A stretch of DNA of 64,000 nucleotides from Pseudomonas sp. JM0905a (GTDB lineage: Bacteria; Pseudomonadota; Gammaproteobacteria; Pseudomonadales; Pseudomonadaceae). Positions 37,701 to 45,870 of this stretch are shown piece after piece. The notes beneath the pieces were generated by a model. That model was not told the DNA's origin, made no database searches, and saw only the letters and a program-made list of their open reading frames with translations. Within the stretch, counting starts at the first letter, position 1, and each line of letters begins with the position of its first letter. The stretch spans positions 310,001 through 374,000 of the forward strand of contig NZ_JACXBU010000004.1 in NCBI RefSeq assembly GCF_014700075.1, written 5' to 3'. A program made the position numbers and the translations under genes.

Positions 37701-39217
37701 TGCATCTCAGTGCCGAACTTGGCGGCCTGGAACAAGCGTTCGCCGTTCCAGTCCAGGGCGGCGATCTCGGCCGCAGTGGTCGGGAATACGGTCGGCGCCG
37801 TGCCCGGCATCAGCCAGGGGGTCAGCTCGGCCAGGTTGCCGGAGGCCAGCAGTGTGCTCTTGGTCTGTTCCACCAGGCGGTTGTGCTCGGAGTGGAACAC
37901 GTGGTGCACGGTGGTCAGGCCGATGTTCTCGTTGACCCGGCCGTCACCGGCCATGTAGTGGGCGTCCAGCAGCTCGTTGTCATAGGTTCCGGCTGCGGGC
38001 GCGGTTCCCACGTTGATGATGTTGTCGGCATCCGCGGTCAGACCGCCCGTGGGGTCTGCGCTGTGGGCGATGTCGATGAGGAACTGGTGGCCGGTGCCGA
38101 CCGCATTGGTCAGGTCGATCGGTGCCAGCGGGTTGCCTTCCACCAGGATGTCATCGGCGGTGCCGGCCAGGCCGTCGGCTCCTTTCATCACCACCTGCGG
38201 GAAGCCATTCGGCCCTTTGATGAAGTTGCCGTAGGCATCGGTGGCCAGCAGCGGCACGTCAAACACGTTGGCATCGGTCAAGTTGATCCCGAGGATGTCG
38301 CGGGCCTGCGCCTTGACCACCGCCCAGGTGGCCATGCCGCCAAGTTCCGTATCGTCGGCGGTACCGAATTGGCCATCGGCGCCCAGGGCACGGTTGGTGA
38401 TCAGCTTGCCAGTGGCATGGGGATGACCATCGGCACCGATCTCGTAGGCACGCAGGAACACCTGGTGCGACGGGTGCGAGCTGTAGGTCTGGTTCTGGTC
38501 GACGAATGGCGAGGTGGTGTTCTGGTTGAGGCCAGGGCCACCGAACTGGGTGGCGCGGGTCAGGACCATGAAGTTGGTCGGGCTGCCCGCCACGAAACGC
38601 GGGTCGTCCGGTTGCAGGGGAATGAAAACGATGTCGTTGCCACCCTTGGTGACCAGGTCCAGGCCGTGGTCGAAGAATTGCCCGAAGAAGGTCATCCAGG
38701 CGTTGAAGGGCGCGGATAGCCCGGCGTCAGGGGCAACGTTCGGAATGAAGAAGGTCGGCTTGTCATCGGCCGTGCCGAACAACCCATCAAGGCCGGGGCT
38801 GGTCACGACCTGGGCGCCGTCCTTCAACACGTCGTCGGGCGTTCCGAGGATCCCGTCGACGCCAGGATCGAAGGCCGCCGCCACGGCCGCCGGGTTGCTG
38901 GCGGTATCATCGACGATCAGGTTGCTGATGATGCGCGGCTGGGCGTCGATTACCGTCCCGGTGGTCTGCGCGTAGGACGTGCCGGCATCGGCTGTCCGGA
39001 ACACCGGGTCCAGCAGACGCGGAAAGAGATTATCCGCGGAGCCGAACTCGGTCTGGCCGGCGAACAGGTTGTTGAACGAGCCGTCTATGGTGCGCAGGCC
39101 GAAAGGCACCTGCACGTTGGGCAACAGGTCAAGGAGGTCCTCGCCATTGGCGTGGGCTTCAGCGATGAGAATCTGCTGGAGAATGAAATCCAGGTCCGCG
39201 AGGTTGAAATTGGCCAT
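28790..39217 (-). CDS. Giant secreted protein: two animal-type heme peroxidase modules plus RTX repeats (copy 2)
   Basis: 3475 residues from ATG 39217, which has GAGGAAT upstream and gives the same MANFxLxDLxFILQQILIAEAHA start as copy 1; the open frame extends 14 codons further. Order of parts is as in copy 1: peroxidase module (distal His184 in FFGQFFDHGLDL, EHNR, YRFGHSML), RTX block, second peroxidase module with the same motifs, RTX block, Ig-like segment, C-terminal RTX domain and secretion signal (ending ITQADFIVS). It carries more PG-x-DG-x-x-GT-x-DD inserts inside the peroxidase modules than copy 1. Likely heme- and calcium-binding, secreted by a type I system encoded elsewhere. All four modules in the two proteins keep their heme ligands. 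Confidence 0.9.
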   Translation of the reverse strand: MANFNLADLDFILQQILIAEAHANGEDLLDLLPNVQVPFGLRTIDGSFNNLFAGQTEFGSADNLFPRLLDPVFRTADAGTSYAQTTGTVIDAQPRIISNLIVDDTASNPAAVAAAFDPGVDGILGTPDDVLKDGAQVVTSPGLDGLFGTADDKPTFFIPNVAPDAGLSAPFNAWMTFFGQFFDHGLDLVTKGGNDIVFIPLQPDDPRFVAGSPTNFMVLTRATQFGGPGLNQNTTSPFVDQNQTYSSHPSHQVFLRAYEIGADGHPHATGKLITNRALGADGQFGTADDTELGGMATWAVVKAQARDILGINLTDANVFDVPLLATDAYGNFIKGPNGFPQVVMKGADGLAGTADDILVEGNPLAPIDLTNAVGTGHQFLIDIAHSADPTGGLTADADNIINVGTAPAAGTYDNELLDAHYMAGDGRVNENIGLTTVHHVFHSEHNRLVEQTKSTLLASGNLAELTPWLMPGTAPTVFPTTAAEIAALDWNGERLFQAAKFGTEMQYQHLVFEEFARTIQPQVDEFLAPSGYDTTIDPSIVAEFAHTVYRFGHSMLTETIDRFDPNFNPITADPLHPTNDQQLGLIAAFLNPLAYAASGPTAEAAAGAIVRGVTRTVGNEIDEFVTEALRNNLVGLPLDLAAINIARGRDAGIPSLNAARREFYHMTGDEQLNPYTSWVDFLDHLKHPESLINFIAAYGTHASITGATTLAAKRTAATLLVLGGAGEPADRMDFLHSTGAWASGADGVTTTGLDLVDFWIGGLAEEKMPFGGMLGSTFNFVFETQLESLQNGDRFYYLSRTAGMNFGTELENNSFAKLVMLNTDATHLANAIFSTPTWTLEVNQAAQHTGLNDAGADGIQGTADDVVGADGIAGNSDPTGGIMINGVVITPLVMRDDPNTAAVETNYLRYTGEDHVVLGGTALDDTLISGDGDDTLYGDGGNDVLEGGYGNDTVMGGAGDDIITDAGGDNRMEGGDGNDVIEVGNMMAGGAGNLILGGNGKDFIVTIEDMSTTFGGQGDDFIYSAKTSLPPTGNEGNDWIEWGTQDGAPGDNFAPLLADNVIGHDIFIGGGGFDEMIGEGGDDIFVGSDAQDKMDGMSGYDWVTYKNDNIGVTVDLALAAFLGIGEVGDHIAFPVAQSPASIFDRFAEVEGLSGSAFADILRGDDVDPTTIINHGGATGGALTNLDLITGLRAFVGDQAAVGADAILGTADDLVDTFVGGNIILGGGGSDIMEGRGGNDLIDGDLMLNVRISVRANADGTGAEIATFDSMVDLIPLMLNHTFNPGQLVAVRELLDSGAGFDTANYRGRAADYTVVTNADGSVTVTDSVAGRDGIDRLTNVERIQFSDGRQVLVAGLNAEPTGLLTITDTNGGALQVGDFLTVSAAGVNDGDNPGGGITDVNYVWQVERVPGSGVFEDIIAAPAGDLAFQSANGIRFRITPDLAGLSLRVKGVYQDAGGVTEQVFSAPSAAVAAFTPPPPTPVVDVGPGVAQSGPGIQLVRGDLNFILDQIRIAEAHASGVDLLSLLPNVRASMGLRTVTGEFNNLLNFSGIDQSQFGAADNTFPRLLPPEFTNENDEVAFNGITNTNYNSSTSVVDSDPRTISNLIVDQTANNPAAVASTFDPGVDGILGTADDVLKDGNLVVTSPGLDGLFGTADDQQVNFIANTMPDAGLTAPFNAWMTFFGQFFDHGLDLVTKGGSGTVFIPLQPDDPRFVAGSPTNFMVLTRATQVGGVPGQNENTTSPFVDQNQTYSSHPSHQVFLREYISTPTGPKATGELITNRNLGADGEFGTADDVEIGGMATWAVVKAQARDILGINLTDANVFDVPLLATDDYGNFIKGPNGFPMVVFVGPDGLPGTADDVLIEGDPTANGGVGISLTGAVSTGHQFLIDIAHSADPTGGLTADADNIVNVGTPPAAGTYDNELLDAHYMAGDGRVNENIGLTSVHAIFHSEHNRLVAQTKSTVLASNDLAFLAEWLLPGTAPAAFPTTAAEINALQWNGERLFQTAKFGTEMQYQHLVFEEFARTIQPNVDPFFAPTQVYDVNLDPSIVAEFAHTVYRFGHSMLTETVDRFDANFNPIVADPLHPTNDQQLGLIAAFLNPLAYAASGVTPEDATSAIVRGVTRTVGNQIDEFVTEALRNNLVGLPLDLAALNIARGRDTGVPSLNHARASFYEATGDSNLKPYVSWADMVMHLKHPESLINFIAAYGTHDTITAATLLADKRAAATAIVLGGATAPADRLDFLNGTGAWTGVETGLNLVDFWIGGLAEKVTPFGGMLGSTFNFVFENQLEKLQDGDRFYYLERTAGLNFNAELEGNSFAKLIMANTHATHLPGVVFLTPAFTLEVNPLVQHTGLNDAGADGIQGTADDVVGADGIAGNSDPLGDNPLLPEVSRDNPATPGTDTNYLLYRGAEHVVLGGSAGNDILRSSEGDDTLYGDGGDDRLDGGYGNDFINGGDGDDIITDVGGDDNIKGDNGNDVIQGGNGVNLILGGFGNDFIITGEDASEAFGGQGNDFILGSKANEQDMGNEGDDWLEAGTSDGAPGDNFDPAGNDPIAGNDVYIGSGENDKFNAEGGDDIMVGSAGQGDRYIGSSGYDWATFKNDTRGVTIDISDRFFDQPQMPGSSASVLTRFDFVEGLSGSAFGDVLSGDDSDAASLPVAGAKGSVLTNIALISGLQGFLNQMLGTVAVPSVAFFDGGNIMLGGSGSDIIMGRGGDDLIDGDRWLNVRISVRANLDGSGAEIASFNNMTEMVPLMVNGTYHAGQLVIVREILQGTAALDTAAYRGLSSEYDFVVNADGTVTVTDQVAGRDGTDHLNSIERLQFADGVIDLSGTDARPVGAVSISDATPEVGTLLTASLAGVTDADNAGGTITGAVSYYWQVETNPGSGIFDDITFVAAGEVSRATGRSFRVTADLAGLALRVMAIYKDANGVLETVLSNVTDVVAATAVNDAPTGAPLISDTTPLVGQALTATRGTIADADGTTTSVFSFQWQSSLNGVDFANIAGATTAIFTPDATLAGRFLRVVTTYVDDGGFSNTVNSAVTAAVGVAFIGGLAGETFTGTAGDDVANGGGGDDILNGLAGNDTLFGDLGNDQLNGGDGNDTLDGGAGDDVLNGGVGNDAMAGGLGNDTYAVTDAGDSVVELAGEGTDSVWTSLASYTLGANVENLLYGGRGNFTGTGNGLNNTLQGGAGNDTLIGGAGNDTMRGRLGNDIYAVTDTGDRVVEQAGQGTDSVWTSLASYTLGANVENLLYGGSGDFTGTGNGLNNTVQGGAGNDRLNGAAGNDALIGGVGNDILIGGTGNDSMSGGAADDTYAVTNAGDVVAELTGQGVDTVWTSLASYTLGVNVENLFFGGNGNFTGTGNGLDNTVQGGAGNDRLTGGAGNDTLIGGLGNDTFVFGVGFGQDRIQGFDANPGGGQDLLNIASLGITAATFAANVAITDVGADTRVTIGANSITLVGVADATTITQADFIVS
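28813..30364. repeat. Near-identical 1.55-kb C-terminal segment, copy B
   Basis: Partner of 17814-19365, in the same orientation. One base difference was seen by eye near 29697. Identity ends sharply at 30364/30365 where the proteins read GAPTGAS in copy 1 context and diverge into unrelated codons after the shared Ala-Asp region. Confidence 0.93.
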
Positions 39218-39418
39218 TTGCTGATTCCTCAATTCCGACTGCGTAAGGGCGTGCGCCATGGCAGCAAGGGCAGGGCTCCACGCTTTCGACTTGACTTCGG
39301 GATTTGGGGGACTAGATGACGCCTACCTTGAAGCGACGCTGGTGCTAGCGCGATTCACGCTCTTCAGCAGGAGGTTCTATCCCTGAAGGTGCCGGCAATG
39401 TCGTACCGACACCGGAGG

Positions 39419-39508
39419 TCATCTGCCTGGCGGACCGTGAAATTCGGAAAGATGTTGCGAGAGGGGCGAAAGCGCCCCCGGGAATGCGGTGTGCGAAACA
39501 GTGCTCAT
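39419..39508 (-). CDS. Putative 29-residue leader peptide ending FHGPP-G-R
   Basis: A small ORF starting MSTVSHTAFP and ending LSEFHGPPGR. Ribosome site AGGGAG lies 6 bases before ATG 39508. It stands 95 bases after the promoter -10 box and 201 bases before the giant ORF. The stop is followed at once by a compound hairpin (TGTCG-GTA-CGACA flanked by CCGG arms, about 39390-39415). Same arrangement as the small ORF at 28171-28239; the N-terminal halves are unlike, but M-S-x start, Ser/Pro/Ala-rich middle and FHGPP end are shared. Confidence 0.55.
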   Translation of the reverse strand: MSTVSHTAFPGALSPLSQHLSEFHGPPGR

Positions 39509-39602
39509 GACGTTCTCCCTAGCGTTAATTGTTTCTCGGCTAAGGCTGCAACGCCCTCACGATGCAGCTGTCCGCAATGCGAAACAATTTCTTACATACC
39601 TG

Positions 39603-39631
39603 ACTAAAGATTCGCCAAAAAACACTGTCAA
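39603..39631 (-). promoter_or_regulatory. Sigma70-type promoter of giant peroxidase copy 2
   Basis: TTGACA (39631-39626), 17-base spacer, TTTAGT (39608-39603). Shares the TTGACAGTGT and CTTTAGTCAGG blocks with the copy 1 promoter but not the middle of the spacer. Confidence 0.75.
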
Positions 39632-39958
39632 GCGTACGTCACTCCTACCGAATTCGACCATTTCTATCATTTAAGTCATTGTTTTTTATTAAATTATCTA
39701 TGAAATATGTTCTTACAAAGGCAATTCCGAGAGGTACGCCGGGGCCATCCCCACCCATTTCGGGGGCCAGCCCATTTTCTGAAACACCCGTTCTAGAGCG
39801 CCTGGCGACTGACGCTTCCGTTAATCCGCTGTTTGCCACCGCCCGGAGGAGCCGGGCCTAGCCTTGCAAAATCCGCGACTTCGTGAGTCAAAAAACCGTG
39901 CTTTTTGCCTGATCCAGCGCTTGCCCACAGGGGTGCGCTGTGCGCACCGATCTCGGGA
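39632..39958. other. Intergenic stretch between sfnR-like gene and giant peroxidase promoter
   Basis: About 330 bases. AT-rich near 39660-39720 just upstream of the promoter. Frames here are short and unconvincing; nothing recognised. Confidence 0.4.
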
Positions 39959-41074
39959 TCAACACCGCGTCTCGTCAATCATCGACGCGCGTGACCTGGG
40001 GCCAGTGGATTCAGGCCAGACGAACGCCGGGGTGCGATGGGCGACTTCCAGTTCGCCTATCTTCTCCAGCCGCGCCCTTACGATGTTGCGGCTGATGCCC
40101 AGCAGGCGGGCGGTCTGTAGCTGGTTGCCGTGGCAGAAGCGGTAGGCGGTGCGGAACAGGCGTTCCTCAATGCGTTCGTAGAGGTCCGGCCGGTTCTCCT
40201 CGAACAGCGCCTCCAGCGCGGCTTCCAGGCCAACGGGCTGGAGCGGCTGGTCCTGGCGAAGGGAGGCCAGGCGAATGTCCACCAGGTGCAGGTCGGCTGG
40301 TTGTACCTGGCGATTGCGGCACACCAGCAGGGCGTGGTGGATAGCGTTTTCCAGTTCACGGATGTTGCCCGGCCAGCCATGGGCGAGCAGCTTGCGCTCG
40401 GCTTCCGGACTCAGGCTCGCCGGGGTGTAGCCCAGGCGGCGGCAATGTTCTCCGAGGAAGAATGCCGCCAGGGGCAGGATGTCCCCCTTGCGCTCGCGCA
40501 GCGGCGGTAACTGGATCTTGGCCACATGCAGCCGGTAGAAGAGGTCCTCGCGGAAATGTCCGGCGATGACGGCATCCGCCAGGTTGACGTTGGTCGCCGC
40601 CACCAGCCGCACATCAATGGGAATCGGTGTGCGCGAGCCGAGCCGCACCACTTCCCGCTCCTGCAGTACTCGCAGGAGCTTCACCTGCATGTTCAGCGGC
40701 AGGTCACCGATTTCGTCGAGAAACAGGGTGCCGCCGTTGGCCGCCTCGAACCAACCGGCCTTGCTCTGCGTGGCGCCGGTGAAGGCACCCTTCTCGTGAC
40801 CGAAAAGCTCACTCTCCACCAGGGTTTCCGCGAAGGCGCCACAGTTCACCGCCACGAACGGACCACCGGAGCGGCGACTGAGGTTGTGGATATGCCGGGC
40901 CACCAGTTCCTTGCCAGTACCGGTTTCCCCAACGATCAAGGCGTTGGCCTCGCTGGGCGCCAGGCGCTCGATGCGGCCGAGCAGGTCGCGGGAGGCCGGG
41001 TCCTCGAAAACCAGCACGGTGGCCCTTACGGACTTGGTCAATTCACGGGCATTAGGGAGGGTAAGCAGAGACAT
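39959..41074 (-). CDS. sfnR: Sigma54-dependent activator, SfnR type (upstream, divergent copy)
   Basis: 371 residues with no N-terminal sensor domain, the layout of SfnR. AAA+ motifs: Walker A GETGTGKE, the sigma54 contact loop KGAFTGA, Walker [14 protein letters not shown], and the arginine finger region FREDLFYRL. The C-terminal Fis-type helix-turn-helix is HGNQLQTARLLGISRNIVRARL. SfnR proteins turn on sulfone/sulfonate use genes under sulfate limitation together with RpoN. It is divergent from msuEDC, matching PA2359 relative to msuEDC in P. aeruginosa. Confidence 0.93.
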   Translation of the reverse strand: MSLLTLPNARELTKSVRATVLVFEDPASRDLLGRIERLAPSEANALIVGETGTGKELVARHIHNLSRRSGGPFVAVNCGAFAETLVESELFGHEKGAFTGATQSKAGWFEAANGGTLFLDEIGDLPLNMQVKLLRVLQEREVVRLGSRTPIPIDVRLVAATNVNLADAVIAGHFREDLFYRLHVAKIQLPPLRERKGDILPLAAFFLGEHCRRLGYTPASLSPEAERKLLAHGWPGNIRELENAIHHALLVCRNRQVQPADLHLVDIRLASLRQDQPLQPVGLEAALEALFEENRPDLYERIEERLFRTAYRFCHGNQLQTARLLGISRNIVRARLEKIGELEVAHRTPAFVWPESTGPRSRASMIDETRC

Positions 41075-41119
41075 GGTGCATTCCTGGCATCCGAAAGCGC
41101 AGGGGCATGATGCCCGATA

Positions 41120-41170
41120 CCCGCATAGATAAAAAAATTATCTATTTGTATTTATATATTCCATATATGC
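41120..41170. promoter_or_regulatory. AT-rich segment in the sfnR-msuE divergent region
   Basis: A run of A/T-rich sequence (ATAAAAAAATTATC to CATATATGCATATAC) in otherwise GC-rich DNA, upstream of the msuE enhancer dyad. Likely holds the sfnR promoter; a bending-protein site is possible but no clean consensus is seen. Confidence 0.4.
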
Positions 41171-41192
41171 ATATACAAGGATGACCGGCCGC

Positions 41193-41237
41193 CAGCAGTT
41201 GTGTTGCCTGGGAAACACCCGAGCAACACAACTGCTG
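41193..41237 (+). promoter_or_regulatory. Perfect 15-bp inverted repeat, probable SfnR/activator enhancer site
   Basis: CAGCAGTTGTGTTGC at 41193-41207 and its exact complement at 41223-41237, separated by 15 bases. The centre (41215) is about 113 bases before the predicted msuE start point, a usual distance for a sigma54 enhancer. Long arms with a long gap could be two half sites for Fis-type HTH dimers. Confidence 0.7.
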
Positions 41238-41302
41238 CCCATCGGCCAGAGAACACCCGCAAAACATCACCGAACTGCCCTGATTCCGCACACTTTGCGC
41301 CT

Positions 41303-41318
41303 TGGTACGCCCCTTGCT
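41303..41318 (+). promoter_or_regulatory. Sigma54 (-24/-12) promoter of msuEDC
   Basis: TGGTACG-CCCC-TTGCT, matching the consensus TGGCACG-N4-TTGCW. The GG and GC are exactly 10 bases apart. Predicted transcript start about 41329, 31 bases before the msuE ATG. Confidence 0.88.
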
Positions 41319-41359
41319 CTGTCCTGCTGCACACCCAGCAACATCACAAGGGATACCTC

Positions 41360-41923
41360 ATGAGCAAGCCGATCAAGGTGGTCGCTGTCACCGGCAGCAC
41401 CTTCCGTCCTTCCCGCACCCTGGTGCTGACCCAGGCCATCGTCACCGAGCTGGCCCAGCACCTGCCCATCCAGAGCCACCTGATCGAACTGGGCGACATC
41501 GCCCGCTCGGTCGGCGGCGCCCTGTCCCGCAAGGAATTGCCGGAGACCGTCGAGCACGAACTGCGTGCCATCGAAAATGCCGACCTGCTGGTGGTGGCCA
41601 CGCCGGTCTATCGCGGCACCTATCCGGGTCAGTTCAAGCACCTGTTCGACCTGATCGACCAGAACGCGCTGATCGACACCCCGGTGCTGCTCGCCGCCAC
41701 CGGCGGCAGCGAGCGCCATGCGCTGGTCCTCGACCACCAACTGCGCCCGCTGTTCAGCTTCTTCCAGTCGCTGACCCTGCCCATCGGCGTCTACGCCTCC
41801 GAGGCCGACTTCGACAACTACAAGATCAGCAGTGAGGCGCTGAAAGCCCGCATCCGACTCGCCGCCGAGCGTGCCGCCCCGCTGTTCACCGGCACTGCCG
41901 CCGACCTGCTGAAGATCGCCTGA
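41360..41923 (+). CDS. msuE: NADH/NADPH-dependent FMN reductase MsuE
   Basis: 187 residues from ATG 41360, preceded by AAGGG; the open frame extends upstream through the promoter and is not coding there. It is a flavodoxin-like FMN reductase: the phosphate loop is [10 protein letters not shown] near the N-terminus, and [21 protein letters not shown] is the flavin-binding loop. MsuE supplies reduced FMN to the monooxygenases MsuD and MsuC. The next gene starts 10 bases later. Confidence 0.93.
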   Translation: MSKPIKVVAVTGSTFRPSRTLVLTQAIVTELAQHLPIQSHLIELGDIARSVGGALSRKELPETVEHELRAIENADLLVVATPVYRGTYPGQFKHLFDLIDQNALIDTPVLLAATGGSERHALVLDHQLRPLFSFFQSLTLPIGVYASEADFDNYKISSEALKARIRLAAERAAPLFTGTAADLLKIA

Positions 41924-41933
41924 AGGACCTGAC

Positions 41934-43079
41934 ATGAACGTTTTCTGGTTTCTCCCCACCCACGGCGATGGTCATTTCCTCGGCACCAACCAGGGCGCGC
42001 GACCGGTCTCCCTGCCCTACCTCAAGCAGGTAGCGCAGGCCGCCGACAGCCTCGGCTACTACGGCGTGCTGATCCCCACCGGCCGCTCCTGCGAGGATTC
42101 CTGGGTGGTGGCCTCGGCCCTGGCACCGCTGACCGAGCGCCTGCGCTACCTGGTGGCGATCCGTCCGGGAATCATCTCCCCCACCGTCTCCGCGCGCATG
42201 GCCGCCACCCTCGACCGTCTCTCCGGCGGACGCTTGCTGATCAACGTGGTCACCGGCGGCGACCCGGATGAAAACCGTGGCGATGGCATCCACTTGAGCC
42301 ATGCCGAACGCTACGAGGTCACCGACGAGTTCCTGCGTATCTGGCGCCGCGTATTGCAGGGCGAGTCGGTTGATTTCGAGGGCAAGCACATCCAGGTGGA
42401 GAACGCCAAGGCGCTCTATCCTCCGCTCCAGCAGCCCTACCCGCCGCTCTACTTCGGCGGCTCTTCCGACGCAGCCCATGACCTGGCCGCCGAGCAGGTG
42501 GACGTTTACCTGACCTGGGGCGAACCGCCCGCAGCAGTGGCAAAGAAGATTGCCGACGTACGCGAACGTGCCGCCCGCCATGGCCGCACCGTGAAGTTCG
42601 GCATCCGCCTGCACGTGATCGTGCGCGAAACGGCGGAAGAAGCCTGGCGCGCCGCCAGCAAGCTGATCGAGCACATCTCCGACGACACCATCGCCGCTGC
42701 CCAGCAATCCTTCGCCCGTTTCGATTCCGAAGGCCAACGGCGCATGGCCGCGCTGCATGGCGGACGCCGCGACAACCTGGAAATCGCCCCGAACCTCTGG
42801 GCCGGCGTCGGACTGGTGCGTGGTGGCGCCGGCACCGCCCTGGTGGGCGACCCGCAGCAAGTGGCGACGCGCATCAAGGAATACGCCGACCTCGGTATCG
42901 AGAGCTTCATCTTTTCCGGCTACCCGCACCTGGAAGAGGCCTACCGATTCGCCGAACTGGTGTTCCCGCTGCTGCCCGAGCCCTACGCCAGTCTGGCCGG
43001 TCGCGGCGTCACCAACCTCACCGGCCCGTTCGGCGAAATGATCGCCAACGACGTATTGCCCAAGGCTGCTGCGAGCTGA
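41934..43079 (+). CDS. msuD: FMNH2-dependent alkanesulfonate/methanesulfonate monooxygenase
   Basis: 381 residues, the same length as SsuD. Bacterial luciferase-like barrel with [17 protein letters not shown] at the start, [37 protein letters not shown], and [27 protein letters not shown]. It uses FMNH2 and oxygen to release sulfite from methanesulfonate or other alkanesulfonates. SsuD and MsuD are close relatives; the msuE-msuC neighbours favour MsuD. Confidence 0.92.
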   Translation: MNVFWFLPTHGDGHFLGTNQGARPVSLPYLKQVAQAADSLGYYGVLIPTGRSCEDSWVVASALAPLTERLRYLVAIRPGIISPTVSARMAATLDRLSGGRLLINVVTGGDPDENRGDGIHLSHAERYEVTDEFLRIWRRVLQGESVDFEGKHIQVENAKALYPPLQQPYPPLYFGGSSDAAHDLAAEQVDVYLTWGEPPAAVAKKIADVRERAARHGRTVKFGIRLHVIVRETAEEAWRAASKLIEHISDDTIAAAQQSFARFDSEGQRRMAALHGGRRDNLEIAPNLWAGVGLVRGGAGTALVGDPQQVATRIKEYADLGIESFIFSGYPHLEEAYRFAELVFPLLPEPYASLAGRGVTNLTGPFGEMIANDVLPKAAAS

Positions 43080-43143
43080 GCCTGCCCGCCCCTTTTCGCC
43101 AAGGGGCGTCCCAACAAGAATCTCACCTGAAGAGGTATCCCGC

Positions 43144-44324
43144 GTGAATGCCCCGCAGCATCTCCCCCATCCCTCGCCACTGGAAATTGCCCGCGAGCTG
43201 GCGGCCGGCTTTGCCGAAACCGCCGCCGAGCGCGACGCCCGTGGCGGTACACCCAAGGCCGAACGCGATGCCATCCGCCAGAGCGGCCTGCTGTCACTGA
43301 TCATTCCCGAGCAATACGGCGGACTCGGCCAGGACTGGCAAACCACCCTGGGCGTGGTACGCGAATTCGCCCGCGTGGACAGCTCCATCGCCCACGTCTT
43401 CGCCTTCCAGCAACTGATGCTCGCGACCGTGCGCCTATTCTCCCGTCCCGAGCAGTGGCAGCCGTGGTTCCAGCTCACCGCACGCAGCAGCTGGTTCTGG
43501 GGCAATGCGCTGAACCCGCTGGATACCCGCACGACGGTGAAGCGGTTCGACGGCTGGCGCGAATTCTCCGGCAAGAAGAGCTTCTGCTCCGGCGCCCTCG
43601 ACTCGCAGATGCTGATCGCCTCCGGCCTGGACGAAGAAACCGGCAAGCTGCTGATCGCTGCCATCCCCACGGCCCGCAGCGGCATCAGCCTGGCGGACGA
43701 TTGGGACAACATCGGCCAGCGCCAGACCGACAGCGGCAGCGCCATCTTCGAGCGGGTACGGGTCGAGGAAAACGAACTGCTGCTGGACCCGGGCCCGCTG
43801 AGCACGCCCTTCGCCTGTCTGCGCCCGCTGATCGCGCAACTGATCTTCACCCATATCTACCTGGGCATTGCCGAAGGCTCCTTCGAGGAGGCCCGCGCCT
43901 ACACGCTCAAGGAAGCCCGCCCCTGGTTCAAATCACCGGCCAGCCACATCGGTGAAGATCCCTACGTGCTGGCCCATTACGGCGAGTTCTGGGTTGGCCT
44001 GGAAGGCGTCCGTGCCCTGGTGAATCGGGCCACCGCCCTGCTGGACGCAGCCTGGAACCAGGGCCCCGACCTTGGTGAGGCCCAGCGGGGCGAACTGGCC
44101 CTGGCCATCGCCACCGCCAAGGTAGCGGCCACCCGCACCGGCCTCGACCTGTGCAGCCGCCTGTTCGAGGTGACCGGCGCGCGCTCCACCCATGCCGCCC
44201 TGCGCCTGGACCGCCACTGGCGCAACCTGCGCACCCAGACCCTGCACGACCCGGTGGACTACAAGGTCCGCGAACTGGGCGAGTGGGCCCTCAACCAGAC
44301 CCTGCCGAAGCCGACCTTCTACTC

Positions 44325-44328
<4 letters not shown>
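43144..44328 (+). CDS. msuC: Acyl-CoA dehydrogenase-like flavin monooxygenase MsuC
   Basis: 394 residues from GTG 43144, with GAAGAGG upstream. Acyl-CoA dehydrogenase fold: helical N-terminus, the [15 protein letters not shown] loop, substrate/flavin region ending [23 protein letters not shown], and a helical C-terminus with [31 protein letters not shown], which is typical of DszC/SfnC-type monooxygenases rather than true dehydrogenases. Known MsuC oxidises methanesulfinate to methanesulfonate using reduced FMN. Its stop overlaps the start of the following regulator (ATGA). Confidence 0.9.
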
Positions 44329-45446
<1,118 letters not shown>

Positions 45447-45450
45447 TCGC

Positions 45451-45870
45451 TCAGCTCGGCCGCAAGCCCTGGGTGGGCAGCGCCTCGGGACCGCAGCATT
45501 CGCCCTTCTCCGGTGGAGAATCATCGGTGGCGCTGACCTGTCGCCCCTCGGCATCCAGGCCGACGACGCCCATCACGCGGTAGCAGTCGATGTCATCTTC
45601 CAGCGGAATGGCGAACAGCCGCACCGTTTCATCCAGGGCGAAGTGGTGCACCTCCTCGCCGACCGCAACGCCATCGCGATAGGCCTGCAGGTACAGCTCG
45701 GCGGCCACCGCGTCGCCTTCTTCGGCGCGGCTGAGCACACCGACCAGGCTGTCCTCGTCGTCAACCACTTGCAGCCAGTGCCCGCGCAGATGCACCTCCG
45801 CCGCCCGGACCGGGGCGGCGGCCAGCCCCAGCAGGCAGCAGATCACCAATGCCCGCAGCGGAAATCCCAT
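45451..45870 (-). CDS. Small secreted hypothetical protein
   Basis: 139 residues from ATG 45870, which overlaps the stop of the upstream gene (TGATG). A clear signal peptide, MGFPLRALVICCLLGLAAAPVRA, should be cut near residue 23 (A-x-A). The mature part is acidic, with VHLRGHWLQVVDDEDSLVGVLSRAEEGDAVAAELYL and a C-terminal ECCGPE cysteine pair. I do not recognise a family. The open frame extends upstream over the neighbouring gene, but those codons are not convincing. It converges on sfnR with a gap of only 4 bases. Confidence 0.75.
   Translation of the reverse strand: MGFPLRALVICCLLGLAAAPVRAAEVHLRGHWLQVVDDEDSLVGVLSRAEEGDAVAAELYLQAYRDGVAVGEEVHHFALDETVRLFAIPLEDDIDCYRVMGVVGLDAEGRQVSATDDSPPEKGECCGPEALPTQGLRPS

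Noticed and set aside
30773-38719. A 2648-codon open frame on the plus strand opposite giant peroxidase copy 2 (also 831 codons at 25327-27822 and 634 codons at 20284-22188).
   Set aside because: The translation is low-complexity, Val/Gly/His-rich and mirrors the repeated minus-strand protein; in GC-rich DNA the antisense frame of a long gene often stays open. No start signal or family likeness.
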